From Siphonodentalium dalli (lineage: Eukaryota; Mollusca; Scaphopoda; Gadilida; Siphonodentaliidae): a stretch of 64,000 bases of DNA. The notes under the pieces were generated by a model. That model was given only the letters and a program-made list of their open reading frames with translations, searched no databases and had not been told where the DNA came from. Both the position numbers and the translations under genes were made by a program. The stretch lies in assembly GCA_032622095.1 (NCBI GenBank), contig CP136064.1:132565129-132629128 (forward strand), written 5' to 3'. Below, piece after piece: positions 22,905 to 37,936 of the stretch (position 1 is its first letter; each line of letters starts with the position of its first letter).

Positions 22905-25900
22905 CCCCGAAATTACTCGTTCCCATCTACATGTCAATATTATCATCCATGACAAATTTCATGATGATCAGACAAACAGTACGACCTGTGGCCTGTGCTA
23001 ATGGATTAAATTTTGAAATCCAAGATGGCCGGCCATGTTTTTTGTCCGAATGACCCCAAAATGACTCGTTCCCATCTACATTCCAATATCAACAGCCATG
23101 ACAAATTTTATGATGATCAGATTAAAGGTACGACCTGTAGCCCGTGCTAAAGGATTTAGTCATACAAATAGTAAAATCCAAGATGGCTGCTGGCGGCCAT
23201 GTATTTTGGCCGAATGACCCCAAAATGAATCGTTCCCATCTACATGTGATTATTAACATTCTTGACAAATTTTATGATGATCAGACAAAAAGTAGGACCT
23301 GTAGCCCGTGCTAAAGGATTTAGTCATGCAAAGAGTAAAATCCAAGACGGCTGCTGGCGGCCATGTTTTTGAGCCGAATGACCCCAAAATGACTCGTTCC
23401 CATCTACATGTCAATATTAACATCCATGACAAATTTCATGATGATCAGACGAACAGTACGACCTGTGGCCCGTGCTAATGGATTAAATTTTGAAATCCAA
23501 GATGGCCGCTGGCGGCCATGTTTTTTGTCCGAATGACCCCAAAATGACTCGTTCCCATTTACATTCCAATTTCAACAGCCATGAAAAATTTTATGATGAT
23601 CAGACTAAAGGTACGACCTGTAGCCCGTGCTAAAGGATTTAGTCATACAAAGAGTAAAATCCAAGATGGCTGCTGGCGGCCATGTTTTTCGGCCAAATGA
23701 CCCCAAAAGTACTCGTTCCCATCTACATGTCAATATTAATATCCATGACAAATTTCATGATGATCAGACGAACAGTACTAACTGTGGCCCGTGCTAATGG
23801 ATTAAATTTTTAAATGCAAGATGGCTGCTGGCGGCCATGTTTTTTGTCCGAATGACCCCAAAATGACTCGTTCCCATCTACATTCCAATTTCAACAGCCA
23901 TGACAAATTTTATGATGATCAGACTAAATGTACGACCTGTAGCCCGTGCTAAAGGATTTAGTCCTACAAAGAGTAAAATCCAAGATGGCTGCTGGCGCCC
24001 ATGTTTTTTGGCCAAATGACCCCAAAATTACTCGTTCCCATCTACATGTCATTGTTAACATCCATGACAAATTTCATGAAGATCAGACGAACAGTACGAC
24101 CTGTGGCCCGTGCTAATGGATTAAATTTTGAAATCCAAGATGGCCGCTGGCGGCCATGTTTTCTGTCCGAATGACCCCAAAATGACTCGTTCCCATTTAC
24201 ATTCCAATTTCAACAGCCATGAAAAATTTTATGATGATCAGACTAAAGGTACGACCTGTAGCCCGTGCTAAAGGATTTAGTCATACAAAGAGTAAAATCC
24301 AAGATGGCTGCTGGCGGCCATGTTTTTCGGCCAAATGACCCCAAAAGTACTCGTTCCCATCTACATGTCAATATTAATATCCATGACAAATTTCATGATG
24401 ATCAGACGAACAGTACTAACTGTGGCCCGTGCTAATGGATTAAATTTTTAAATGCAAGATGGCTGCTGGCGGCCATGTTTTTTGTCCGAATGACCCCAAA
24501 ATGACTCGTTCCCATCTACATTCCAATTTCAACAGCCATGACAAATTTTATGATGATCAGACTAAATGTACGATCTGTAGCCCGTGCTAAAGGATTTAGT
24601 CCTACAAAGAGTAAAATCCAAGATGGCTGCTGGCGACCATGTTTTTTGGCCAAATGACCCCAAAATTACTCGTTCCCATCTACATGTCAATATTATCATC
24701 CATGACAAATTTCATGATGATCAGACAAACAGTACGACCTGTGGCCTGTGCTAATGGATTAAATTTTGAAATCCAAGATGGCCGCTGGCGGCCATGTTTT
24801 TTGTCCGAATGACCCCAAAATGACTCGTTCCCATCTACATTCCAATATCAACAGCCATGACAAATTTTATGATGATCGACTAAATGTACGACCTGTAGCC
24901 CGTGCTAAAGGATTTAGTCATACAAAGAGTAAAATCCAAGATGGCTGCTGGCGACCATGTTTTTTGGCCAAATGACCCCAAAAGTACTCGTACCCATCTA
25001 CATGTCAATATTAATATCCATGACAAATTTCATGATGATCAGACGAACAGTACTAACTGTGGCCCGTGCTAATGGATTAAATTTTTAAATGCAAGATGGC
25101 TGCTGGCGGCCATGTTTTTTGTCCGAATGACCCCAAAATGACTCGTTCCCATCTACATTCCAATTTCAACAGCCATGACAATTTTTATGATGATCAGACT
25201 AAATGTAAGACCTGTAGCCCGTGCTAAAGGATTTAGTCATACAAAGAGTAAAATCCAAGATGGCTGCTGGCGACCATGTTTTTTGGCCAAATGACCCCAA
25301 AATTTCTCGTTCCCATCTACATGTCATTGTTAACATCCATGACAAATTTTATGATGATCAGACTAAAGGTACGACCTGCAGCCCGTGCTAAAGAATTTAG
25401 TGATACAAAGAGTAAAATCCAAGATGGCTGCTGGCGGCCATGCTTTTTGGCCGAATGACCCCGAAATTACTCGTTCCCATCTACATGTCAATATTATCAT
25501 CCATGACAAATTTCATGATGATCAGACAAACAGTACGACCTGTGGCCTGTGCTAATGGATTAAATTTTGAAATCCAAGATGGCCGGCCATGTTTTTTGTC
25601 CGAATGACCCCAAAATGACTCGTTCCCATCTACATTCCAATATCAACAGCCATGACAAATTTTATGATGATCAGATTAAAGGTACGACCTGTAGCCCGTG
25701 CTAAAGGATTTAGTCATACAAATAGTAAAATCCAAGATGGCTGCTGGCGGCCATGTATTTTGGCCGAATGACCCCAAAATGAATCGTTCCCATCTACATG
25801 TGATTATTAACATTCTTGACAAATTTTATGATGATCAGACAAAAAGTAGGACCTGTAGCCCGTGCTAAAGGATTTAGTCATGCAAAGAGTAAAATCCAAG

Positions 25901-28021
25901 ACGGCTGCTGGCGGCCATGTTTTTGAGCCGAATGACCCCAAAATGACTCGTTCCCATCTACATGTCAATATTAACATCCATGACAAATTTCATGATGATC
26001 AGACGAACAGTACGACCTGTGGCCCGTGCTAATGGATTAAATTTTGAAATCCAAGATGGCCGCTGGCGGCCATGTTTTTTGTCCGAATGACCCCAAAATG
26101 ACTCGTTCCCATTTACATTCCAATTTCAACAGCCATGAAAAATTTTATGATGATCAGACTAAAGGTACGACCTGTAGCCCGTGCTAAAGGATTTAGTCAT
26201 ACAAAGAGTAAAATCCAAGATGGCTGCTGGCGGCCATGTTTTTCGGCCAAATGACCCCAAAAGTACTCGTTCCCATCTACATGTCAATATTAATATCCAT
26301 GACAAATTTCATGATGATCAGACGAACAGTACTAACTGTGGCCCGTGCTAATGGATTAAATTTTTAAATGCAAGATGGCTGCTGGCGGCCATGTTTTTTG
26401 TCCGAATGACCCCAAAATGACTCGTTCCCATCTACATTCCAATTTCAACAGCCATGACAAATTTTATGATGATCAGACTAAATGTACGACCTGTAGCCCG
26501 TGCTAAAGGATTTAGTCCTACAAAGAGTAAAATCCAAGATGGCTGCTGGCGACCATGTTTTTTGGCCAAATGACCCCAAAATTACTCGTTCCCATCTACA
26601 TGTCATTGTTAACATCCATGACAAATTTCATGAAGATCAGACGAACAGTACGACCTGTGGCCTGTGCTAATGGATTAAATTTTGAAATCCAAGATGGCCG
26701 CTGGCGGCCATGTTTTTTGTCCGAATGACCCCAAAATGACTCGTTCCCATCTACATTCCAATATCAACAGCCATGACAAATTTTATGATGATCGACTAAA
26801 TGTACGACCTGTAGCCCGTGCTAAAGGATTTAGTGATACAAAGAGTAAAATCCAAGATGGCTGCTGGCGACCATGTTTTTTGGCCAAATGACCCCAAAAT
26901 TACTCGTTCCCATCTACATGTCATTGTTAACATCCATGACAAATTTTATGATGATCAGACTGAAGGTACGACCTGCAGCCCGTGCTAAAGAATTTAGTGA
27001 TACAAAGAGTAAAATCCAAGATGGCTGCTGGCGACCATGTTTTTTGGCCAAATGACCCCAAAAGTACTCGTACCCATCTACATGTCAATATTAATATCCA
27101 TGACAAATTTCATGATGATCAGACGAACAGTACTAACTGTGGCCCGTGCTAATGGATTAAATTTTTAAATGCAAGATGGCTGCTGGCGGCCATGTTTTTT
27201 GTCCGAATGACCCCAAAATGACTCGTTCCCATCTACATTCCAATTTCAACAGCCATGACAATTTTTATGATGATCAGACTAAATGTAAGACCTGTAGCCC
27301 GTGCTAAAGGATTTAGTCATACAAAGAGTAAAATCCAAGATGGCTGCTGGCGACCATGTTTTTTGGCCAAATGACCCCAAAATTTCTCGTTCCCATCTAC
27401 ATGTCATTGTTAACATCCATGACAAATTTTATGATGATCAGACTGAAGGTACGACCTGCAGCCCGTGCTAAAGAATTTAGTGATACAAAGAGTAAAATCC
27501 AAGATGGCTGCTGGCGACCATGTTTTTTGGCCAAATGACCCCAAAAGTACTCGTACCCATCTACATGTCAATATTAATATCCATGACAAATTTCATGATG
27601 ATCAGACGAACAGTACTAACTGTGGCCCGTGCTAATGGATTAAATTTTTAAATGCAAGATGGCTGCTGGCGGCCATGTTTTTTGTCCGAATGACCCCAAA
27701 ATGACTCGTTCCCATCTACATTCCAATTTCAACAGCCATGACAATTTTTATGATGATCAGACTAAATGTAAGACCTGTAGCCCGTGCTAAAGGATTTAGT
27801 CATACAAAGAGTAAAATCCAAGATGGCTGCTGGCGACCATGTTTTTTGGCCAAATGACCCCAAAATTTCTCGTTCCCATCTACATGTCATTGTTAACATC
27901 CATGACAAATTTTATGATGATCAGACTAAAGGTACGACCTGTAGCCCGTGCTAAAGAATTTAGTGATACAAAGAGTAAAATCCAAGATGGCTGCTGGCGG
28001 CCATGCTTTTTGGCCGAATGA
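22905..28021 (+). repeat. Higher-order unit U1 (5117 bp)
   Basis: Bounded by the variant ccatgctttttggccgaatg at each end. It consists of two similar halves of 2554 and 2563 bp (division at 25458), each opening with ccccgaaattactcg, then the shortened monomer gatggccggccatg, the gccatgtattttggccg variant and the gacggctgctgg variant. The private variant gttttctgtccg lies at about 24159. Confidence 0.9.
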
Positions 28022-31000
28022 CCCCGAAATTACTCGTTCCCATCTACATGTCAATATTATCATCCATGACAAATTTCATGATGATCAGACAAACAGTACG
28101 ACCTGTGGCCTGTGCTAATGGATTAAATTTTGAAATCCAAGATGGCCGGCCATGTTTTTTGTCCGAATGACCCCAAAATGACTCGTTCCCATCTACATTC
28201 CAATATCAACAGCCATGACAAATTTTATGATGATCAGATTAAAGGTACGACCTGTAGCCCGTGCTAAAGGATTTAGTCATACAAATAGTAAAATCCAAGA
28301 TGGCTGCTGGCGGCCATGTATTTTGGCCGAATGACCCCAAAATGAATCGTTCCCATCTACATGTGATTATTAACATTCTTGACAAATTTTATGATGATCA
28401 GACAAAAAGTAGGACCTGTAGCCCGTGCTAAAGGATTTAGTCATGCAAAGAGTAAAATCCAAGACGGCTGCTGGCGGCCATGTTTTTGAGCCGAATGACC
28501 CCAAAATGACTCGTTCCCATCTACATGTCAATATTAACATCCATGACAAATTTCATGATGATCAGACGAACAGTACGACCTGTGGCCCGTGCTAATGGAT
28601 TAAATTTTGAAATCCAAGATGGCCGCTGGCGGCCATGTTTTTTGTCCGAATGACCCCAAAATGACTCGTTCCCATTTACATTCCAATTTCAACAGCCATG
28701 AAAAATTTTATGATGATCAGACTAAAGGTACGACCTGTAGCCCGTGCTAAAGGATTTAGTCATACAAAGAGTAAAATCCAAGATGGCTGCTGGCGGCCAT
28801 GTTTTTCGGCCAAATGACCCCAAAAGTACTCGTTCCCATCTACATGTCAATATTAATATCCATGACAAATTTCATGATGATCAGACGAACAGTACTAACT
28901 GTGGCCCGTGCTAATGGATTAAATTTTTAAATGCAAGATGGCTGCTGGCGGCCATGTTTTTTGTCCGAATGACCCCAAAATGACTCGTTCCCATCTACAT
29001 TCCAATTTCAACAGCCATGACAAATTTTATGATGATCAGACTAAATGTACGACCTGTAGCCCGTGCTAAAGGATTTAGTCCTACAAAGAGTAAAATCCAA
29101 GATGGCTGCTGGCGCCCATGTTTTTTGGCCAAATGACCCCAAAATTACTCGTTCCCATCTACATGTCATTGTTAACATCCATGACAAATTTCATGAAGAT
29201 CAGACGAACAGTACGACCTGTGGCCCGTGCTAATGGATTAAATTTTGAAATCCAAGATGGCCGCTGGCGGCCATGTTTTCTGTCCGAATGACCCCAAAAT
29301 GACTCGTTCCCATTTACATTCCAATTTCAACAGCCATGAAAAATTTTATGATGATCAGACTAAAGGTACGACCTGTAGCCCGTGCTAAAGGATTTAGTCA
29401 TACAAAGAGTAAAATCCAAGATGGCTGCTGGCGGCCATGTTTTTCGGCCAAATGACCCCAAAAGTACTCGTTCCCATCTACATGTCAATATTAATATCCA
29501 TGACAAATTTCATGATGATCAGACGAACAGTACTAACTGTGGCCCGTGCTAATGGATTAAATTTTTAAATGCAAGATGGCTGCTGGCGGCCATGTTTTTT
29601 GTCCGAATGACCCCAAAATGACTCGTTCCCATCTACATTCCAATTTCAACAGCCATGACAAATTTTATGATGATCAGACTAAATGTACGATCTGTAGCCC
29701 GTGCTAAAGGATTTAGTCCTACAAAGAGTAAAATCCAAGATGGCTGCTGGCGACCATGTTTTTTGGCCAAATGACCCCAAAATTACTCGTTCCCATCTAC
29801 ATGTCAATATTATCATCCATGACAAATTTCATGATGATCAGACAAACAGTACGACCTGTGGCCTGTGCTAATGGATTAAATTTTGAAATCCAAGATGGCC
29901 GCTGGCGGCCATGTTTTTTGTCCGAATGACCCCAAAATGACTCGTTCCCATCTACATTCCAATATCAACAGCCATGACAAATTTTATGATGATCGACTAA
30001 ATGTACGACCTGTAGCCCGTGCTAAAGGATTTAGTCATACAAAGAGTAAAATCCAAGATGGCTGCTGGCGACCATGTTTTTTGGCCAAATGACCCCAAAA
30101 GTACTCGTACCCATCTACATGTCAATATTAATATCCATGACAAATTTCATGATGATCAGACGAACAGTACTAACTGTGGCCCGTGCTAATGGATTAAATT
30201 TTTAAATGCAAGATGGCTGCTGGCGGCCATGTTTTTTGTCCGAATGACCCCAAAATGACTCGTTCCCATCTACATTCCAATTTCAACAGCCATGACAATT
30301 TTTATGATGATCAGACTAAATGTAAGACCTGTAGCCCGTGCTAAAGGATTTAGTCATACAAAGAGTAAAATCCAAGATGGCTGCTGGCGACCATGTTTTT
30401 TGGCCAAATGACCCCAAAATTTCTCGTTCCCATCTACATGTCATTGTTAACATCCATGACAAATTTTATGATGATCAGACTAAAGGTACGACCTGCAGCC
30501 CGTGCTAAAGAATTTAGTGATACAAAGAGTAAAATCCAAGATGGCTGCTGGCGGCCATGCTTTTTGGCCGAATGACCCCGAAATTACTCGTTCCCATCTA
30601 CATGTCAATATTATCATCCATGACAAATTTCATGATGATCAGACAAACAGTACGACCTGTGGCCTGTGCTAATGGATTAAATTTTGAAATCCAAGATGGC
30701 CGGCCATGTTTTTTGTCCGAATGACCCCAAAATGACTCGTTCCCATCTACATTCCAATATCAACAGCCATGACAAATTTTATGATGATCAGATTAAAGGT
30801 ACGACCTGTAGCCCGTGCTAAAGGATTTAGTCATACAAATAGTAAAATCCAAGATGGCTGCTGGCGGCCATGTATTTTGGCCGAATGACCCCAAAATGAA
30901 TCGTTCCCATCTACATGTGATTATTAACATTCTTGACAAATTTTATGATGATCAGACAAAAAGTAGGACCTGTAGCCCGTGCTAAAGGATTTAGTCATGC

Positions 31001-33138
31001 AAAGAGTAAAATCCAAGACGGCTGCTGGCGGCCATGTTTTTGAGCCGAATGACCCCAAAATGACTCGTTCCCATCTACATGTCAATATTAACATCCATGA
31101 CAAATTTCATGATGATCAGACGAACAGTACGACCTGTGGCCCGTGCTAATGGATTAAATTTTGAAATCCAAGATGGCCGCTGGCGGCCATGTTTTTTGTC
31201 CGAATGACCCCAAAATGACTCGTTCCCATTTACATTCCAATTTCAACAGCCATGAAAAATTTTATGATGATCAGACTAAAGGTACGACCTGTAGCCCGTG
31301 CTAAAGGATTTAGTCATACAAAGAGTAAAATCCAAGATGGCTGCTGGCGGCCATGTTTTTCGGCCAAATGACCCCAAAAGTACTCGTTCCCATCTACATG
31401 TCAATATTAATATCCATGACAAATTTCATGATGATCAGACGAACAGTACTAACTGTGGCCCGTGCTAATGGATTAAATTTTTAAATGCAAGATGGCTGCT
31501 GGCGGCCATGTTTTTTGTCCGAATGACCCCAAAATGACTCGTTCCCATCTACATTCCAATTTCAACAGCCATGACAAATTTTATGATGATCAGACTAAAT
31601 GTACGACCTGTAGCCCGTGCTAAAGGATTTAGTCCTACAAAGAGTAAAATCCAAGATGGCTGCTGGCGACCATGTTTTTTGGCCAAATGACCCCAAAATT
31701 ACTCGTTCCCATCTACATGTCATTGTTAACATCCATGACAAATTTCATGAAGATCAGACGAACAGTACGACCTGTGGCCTGTGCTAATGGATTAAATTTT
31801 GAAATCCAAGATGGCCGCTGGCGGCCATGTTTTTTGTCCGAATGACCCCAAAATGACTCGTTCCCATCTACATTCCAATATCAACAGCCATGACAAATTT
31901 TATGATGATCGACTAAATGTACGACCTGTAGCCCGTGCTAAAGGATTTAGTGATACAAAGAGTAAAATCCAAGATGGCTGCTGGCGACCATGTTTTTTGG
32001 CCAAATGACCCCAAAATTACTCGTTCCCATCTACATGTCATTGTTAACATCCATGACAAATTTTATGATGATCAGACTGAAGGTACGACCTGCAGCCCGT
32101 GCTAAAGAATTTAGTGATACAAAGAGTAAAATCCAAGATGGCTGCTGGCGACCATGTTTTTTGGCCAAATGACCCCAAAAGTACTCGTACCCATCTACAT
32201 GTCAATATTAATATCCATGACAAATTTCATGATGATCAGACGAACAGTACTAACTGTGGCCCGTGCTAATGGATTAAATTTTTAAATGCAAGATGGCTGC
32301 TGGCGGCCATGTTTTTTGTCCGAATGACCCCAAAATGACTCGTTCCCATCTACATTCCAATTTCAACAGCCATGACAATTTTTATGATGATCAGACTAAA
32401 TGTAAGACCTGTAGCCCGTGCTAAAGGATTTAGTCATACAAAGAGTAAAATCCAAGATGGCTGCTGGCGACCATGTTTTTTGGCCAAATGACCCCAAAAT
32501 TTCTCGTTCCCATCTACATGTCATTGTTAACATCCATGACAAATTTTATGATGATCAGACTGAAGGTACGACCTGCAGCCCGTGCTAAAGAATTTAGTGA
32601 TACAAAGAGTAAAATCCAAGATGGCTGCTGGCGACCATGTTTTTTGGCCAAATGACCCCAAAAGTACTCGTACCCATCTACATGTCAATATTAATATCCA
32701 TGACAAATTTCATGATGATCAGACGAACAGTACTAACTGTGGCCCGTGCTAATGGATTAAATTTTTAAATGCAAGATGGCTGCTGGCGGCCATGTTTTTT
32801 GTCCGAATGACCCCAAAATGACTCGTTCCCATCTACATTCCAATTTCAACAGCCATGACAATTTTTATGATGATCAGACTAAATGTAAGACCTGTAGCCC
32901 GTGCTAAAGGATTTAGTCATACAAAGAGTAAAATCCAAGATGGCTGCTGGCGACCATGTTTTTTGGCCAAATGACCCCAAAATTTCTCGTTCCCATCTAC
33001 ATGTCATTGTTAACATCCATGACAAATTTTATGATGATCAGACTAAAGGTACGACCTGCAGCCCGTGCTAAAGAATTTAGTGATACAAAGAGTAAAATCC
33101 AAGATGGCTGCTGGCGGCCATGCTTTTTGGCCGAATGA
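28022..33138 (+). repeat. Higher-order unit U2 (5117 bp)
   Basis: The same length and variant order as U1; half-unit lengths are again 2554 and 2563 bp. The private variant gttttctgtccg recurs exactly 5117 bp after its U1 position. Differences from U1 are rare by eye. Confidence 0.9.
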
Positions 33139-36100
33139 CCCCGAAATTACTCGTTCCCATCTACATGTCAATATTATCATCCATGACAAATTTCATGATG
33201 ATCAGACAAACAGTACGACCTGTGGCCTGTGCTAATGGATTAAATTTTGAAATCCAAGATGACCGGCCATGTTTTTTGTCCGAATGACCCCAAAATGACT
33301 CGTTCCCATCTACATTCCAATATCAACAGCCATGACAAATTTTATGATGATCAGATTAAAGGTACGACCTGTAGCCCGTGCTAAAGGATTTAGTCATACA
33401 AATAGTAAAATCCAAGATGGCTGCTGGCGGCCATGTATTTTGGCCGAATGACCCCAAAATGAATCGTTCCCATCTACATGTGATTATTAACATTCTTGAC
33501 AAATTTTATGATGATCAGACAAAAAGTAGGACCTGTAGCCCGTGCTAAAGGATTTAGTCATGCAAAGAGTAAAATCCAAGACGGCTGCTGGCGGCCATGT
33601 TTTTGAGCCGAATGACCCCAAAATGACTCGTTCCCATCTACATGTCAATATTAACATCCATGACAAATTTCATGATGATCAGACGAACAGTACGACCTGT
33701 GGCCCGTGCTAATGGATTAAATTTTGAAATCCAAGATGGCCGCTGGCGGCCATGTTTTTTGTCCGAATGACCCCAAAATGACTCGTTCCCATTTACATTC
33801 CAATTTCAACAGCCATGAAAAATTTTATGATGATCAGACTAAAGGTACGACCTGTAGCCCGTGCTAAAGGATTTAGTCATACAAAGAGTAAAATCCAAGA
33901 TGGCTGCTGGCGGCCATGTTTTTCGGCCAAATGACCCCAAAAGTACTCGTTCCCATCTACATGTCAATATTAATATCCATGACAAATTTCATGATGATCA
34001 GACGAACAGTACTAACTGTGGCCCGTGCTAATGGATTAAATTTTTAAATGCAAGATGGCTGCTGGCGGCCATGTTTTTTGTCCGAATGACCCCAAAATGA
34101 CTCGTTCCCATCTACATTCCAATTTCAACAGCCATGACAAATTTTATGATGATCAGACTAAATGTACGACCTGTAGCCCGTGCTAAAGGATTTAGTCCTA
34201 CAAAGAGTAAAATCCAAGATGGCTGCTGGCGCCCATGTTTTTTGGCCAAATGACCCCAAAATTACTCGTTCCCATCTACATGTCATTGTTAACATCCATG
34301 ACAAATTTCATGAAGATCAGACGAACAGTACGACCTGTGGCCCGTGCTAATGGATTAAATTTTGAAATCCAAGATGGCCGCTGGCGGCCATGTTTTCTGT
34401 CCGAATGACCCCAAAATGACTCGTTCCCATTTACATTCCAATTTCAACAGCCATGAAAAATTTTATGATGATCAGACTAAAGGTACGACCTGTAGCCCGT
34501 GCTAAAGGATTTAGTCATACAAAGAGTAAAATCCAAGATGGCTGCTGGCGGCCATGTTTTTCGGCCAAATGACCCCAAAAGTACTCGTTCCCATCTACAT
34601 GTCAATATTAATATCCATGACAAATTTCATGATGATCAGACGAACAGTACTAACTGTGGCCCGTGCTAATGGATTAAATTTTTAAATGCAAGATGGCTGC
34701 TGGCGGCCATGTTTTTTGTCCGAATGACCCCAAAATGACTCGTTCCCATCTACATTCCAATTTCAACAGCCATGACAAATTTTATGATGATCAGACTAAA
34801 TGTACGATCTGTAGCCCGTGCTAAAGGATTTAGTCCTACAAAGAGTAAAATCCAAGATGGCTGCTGGCGACCATGTTTTTTGGCCAAATGACCCCAAAAT
34901 TACTCGTTCCCATCTACATGTCAATATTATCATCCATGACAAATTTCATGATGATCAGACAAACAGTACGACCTGTGGCCTGTGCTAATGGATTAAATTT
35001 TGAAATCCAAGATGGCCGCTGGCGGCCATGTTTTTTGTCCGAATGACCCCAAAATGACTCGTTCCCATCTACATTCCAATATCAACAGCCATGACAAATT
35101 TTATGATGATCGACTAAATGTACGACCTGTAGCCCGTGCTAAAGGATTTAGTCATACAAAGAGTAAAATCCAAGATGGCTGCTGGCGACCATGTTTTTTG
35201 GCCAAATGACCCCAAAATTACTCGTTCCCATCTACATGTCATTGTTAACATCCATGACAAATTTTATGATGATCAGACTGAAGGTACGACCTGCAGCCCG
35301 TGCTAAAGAATTTAGTGATACAAAGAGTAAAATCCAAGATGGCTGCTGGCGACCATGTTTTTTGGCCAAATGACCCCAAAAGTACTCGTACCCATCTACA
35401 TGTCAATATTAATATCCATGACAAATTTCATGATGATCAGACGAACAGTACTAACTGTGGCCCGTGCTAATGGATTAAATTTTTAAATGCAAGATGGCTG
35501 CTGGCGGCCATGTTTTTTGTCCGAATGACCCCAAAATGACTCGTTCCCATCTACATTCCAATTTCAACAGCCATGACAATTTTTATGATGATCAGACTAA
35601 ATGTAAGACCTGTAGCCCGTGCTAAAGGATTTAGTCATACAAAGAGTAAAATCCAAGATGGCTGCTGGCGACCATGTTTTTTGGCCAAATGACCCCAAAA
35701 TTTCTCGTTCCCATCTACATGTCATTGTTAACATCCATGACAAATTTTATGATGATCAGACTAAAGGTACGACCTGCAGCCCGTGCTAAAGAATTTAGTG
35801 ATACAAAGAGTAAAATCCAAGATGGCTGCTGGCGGCCATGCTTTTTGGCCGAATGACCCCGAAATTACTCGTTCCCATCTACATGTCAATATTATCATCC
35901 ATGACAAATTTCATGATGATCAGACAAACAGTACGACCTGTGGCCTGTGCTAATGGATTAAATTTTGAAATCCAAGATGGCCGGCCATGTTTTTTGTCCG
36001 AATGACCCCAAAATGACTCGTTCCCATCTACATTCCAATATCAACAGCCATGACAAATTTTATGATGATCAGATTAAAGGTACGACCTGTAGCCCGTGCT

Positions 36101-37936
36101 AAAGGATTTAGTCATACAAATAGTAAAATCCAAGATGGCTGCTGGCGGCCATGTATTTTGGCCGAATGACCCCAAAATGAATCGTTCCCATCTACATGTG
36201 ATTATTAACATTCTTGACAAATTTTATGATGATCAGACAAAAAGTAGGACCTGTAGCCCGTGCTAAAGGATTTAGTCATGCAAAGAGTAAAATCCAAGAC
36301 GGCTGCTGGCGGCCATGTTTTTGAGCCGAATGACCCCAAAATGACTCGTTCCCATCTACATGTCAATATTAACATCCATGACAAATTTCATGATGATCAG
36401 ACGAACAGTACGACCTGTGGCCCGTGCTAATGGATTAAATTTTGAAATCCAAGATGGCCGCTGGCGGCCATGTTTTTTGTCCGAATGACCCCAAAATGAC
36501 TCGTTCCCATTTACATTCCAATTTCAACAGCCATGAAAATTTTTATGATGATCAGACTAAAGGTACGACCTGTAGCCCGTGCTAAAGGATTTAGTCATAC
36601 AAAGAGTAAAATCCAAGATGGCTGCTGGCGGCCATGTTTTTCGGCCAAATGACCCCAAAAGTACTCGTTCCCATCTACATGTCAATATTAATATCCATGA
36701 CAAATTTCATGATGATCAGACGAACAGTACTAACTGTGGCCCGTGCTAATGGATTAAATTTTTAAATGCAAGATGGCTGCTGGCGGCCATGTTTTTTGTC
36801 CGAATGACCCCAAAATGACTCGTTCCCATCTACATTCCAATTTCAACAGCCATGACAAATTTTATGATGATCAGACTAAATGTACGACCTGTAGCCCGTG
36901 CTAAAGGATTTAGTCCTACAAAGAGTAAAATCCAAGATGGCTGCTGGCGACCATGTTTTTTGGCCAAATGACCCCAAAATTACTCGTTCCCATCTACATG
37001 TCATTGTTAACATCCATGACAAATTTCATGAAGATCAGACGAACAGTACGACCTGTGGCCTGTGCTAATGGATTAAATTTTGAAATCCAAGATGGCCGCT
37101 GGCGGCCATGTTTTTTGTCCGAATGACCCCAAAATGACTCGTTCCCATCTACATTCCAATATCAACAGCCATGACAAATTTTATGATGATCGACTAAATG
37201 TACGACCTGTAGCCCGTGCTAAAGGATTTAGTGATACAAAGAGTAAAATCCAAGATGGCTGCTGGCGACCATGTTTTTTGGCCAAATGACCCCAAAATTA
37301 CTCGTTCCCATCTACATGTCATTGTTAACATCCATGACAAATTTTATGATGATCAGACTGAAGGTACGACCTGCAGCCCGTGCTAAAGAATTTAGTGATA
37401 CAAAGAGTAAAATCCAAGATGGCTGCTGGCGACCATGTTTTTTGGCCAAATGACCCCAAAAGTACTCGTACCCATCTACATGTCAATATTAATATCCATG
37501 ACAAATTTCATGATGATCAGACGAACAGTACTAACTGTGGCCCGTGCTAATGGATTAAATTTTTAAATGCAAGATGGCTGCTGGCGGCCATGTTTTTTGT
37601 CCGAATGACCCCAAAATGACTCGTTCCCATCTACATTCCAATTTCAACAGCCATGACAATTTTTATGATGATCAGACTAAATGTAAGACCTGTAGCCCGT
37701 GCTAAAGGATTTAGTCATACAAAGAGTAAAATCCAAGATGGCTGCTGGCGACCATGTTTTTTGGCCAAATGACCCCAAAATTTCTCGTTCCCATCTACAT
37801 GTCATTGTTAACATCCATGACAAATTTTATGATGATCAGACTAAAGGTACGACCTGCAGCCCGTGCTAAAGAATTTAGTGATACAAAGAGTAAAATCCAA
37901 GATGGCTGCTGGCGGCCATGCTTTTTGGCCGAATGA
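33139..37936 (+). repeat. Higher-order unit U3 (4798 bp, one monomer gained and one trimer lost)
   Basis: It opens like U1 and U2 with one base change (gatgaccggccatg). Relative to them it gains one 164-bp monomer near 35200 and lacks a 483-bp trimer near its end: 5117 + 164 - 483 = 4798, the observed length. This is the signature expected of unequal exchange in register with monomers and trimers. Confidence 0.85.
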
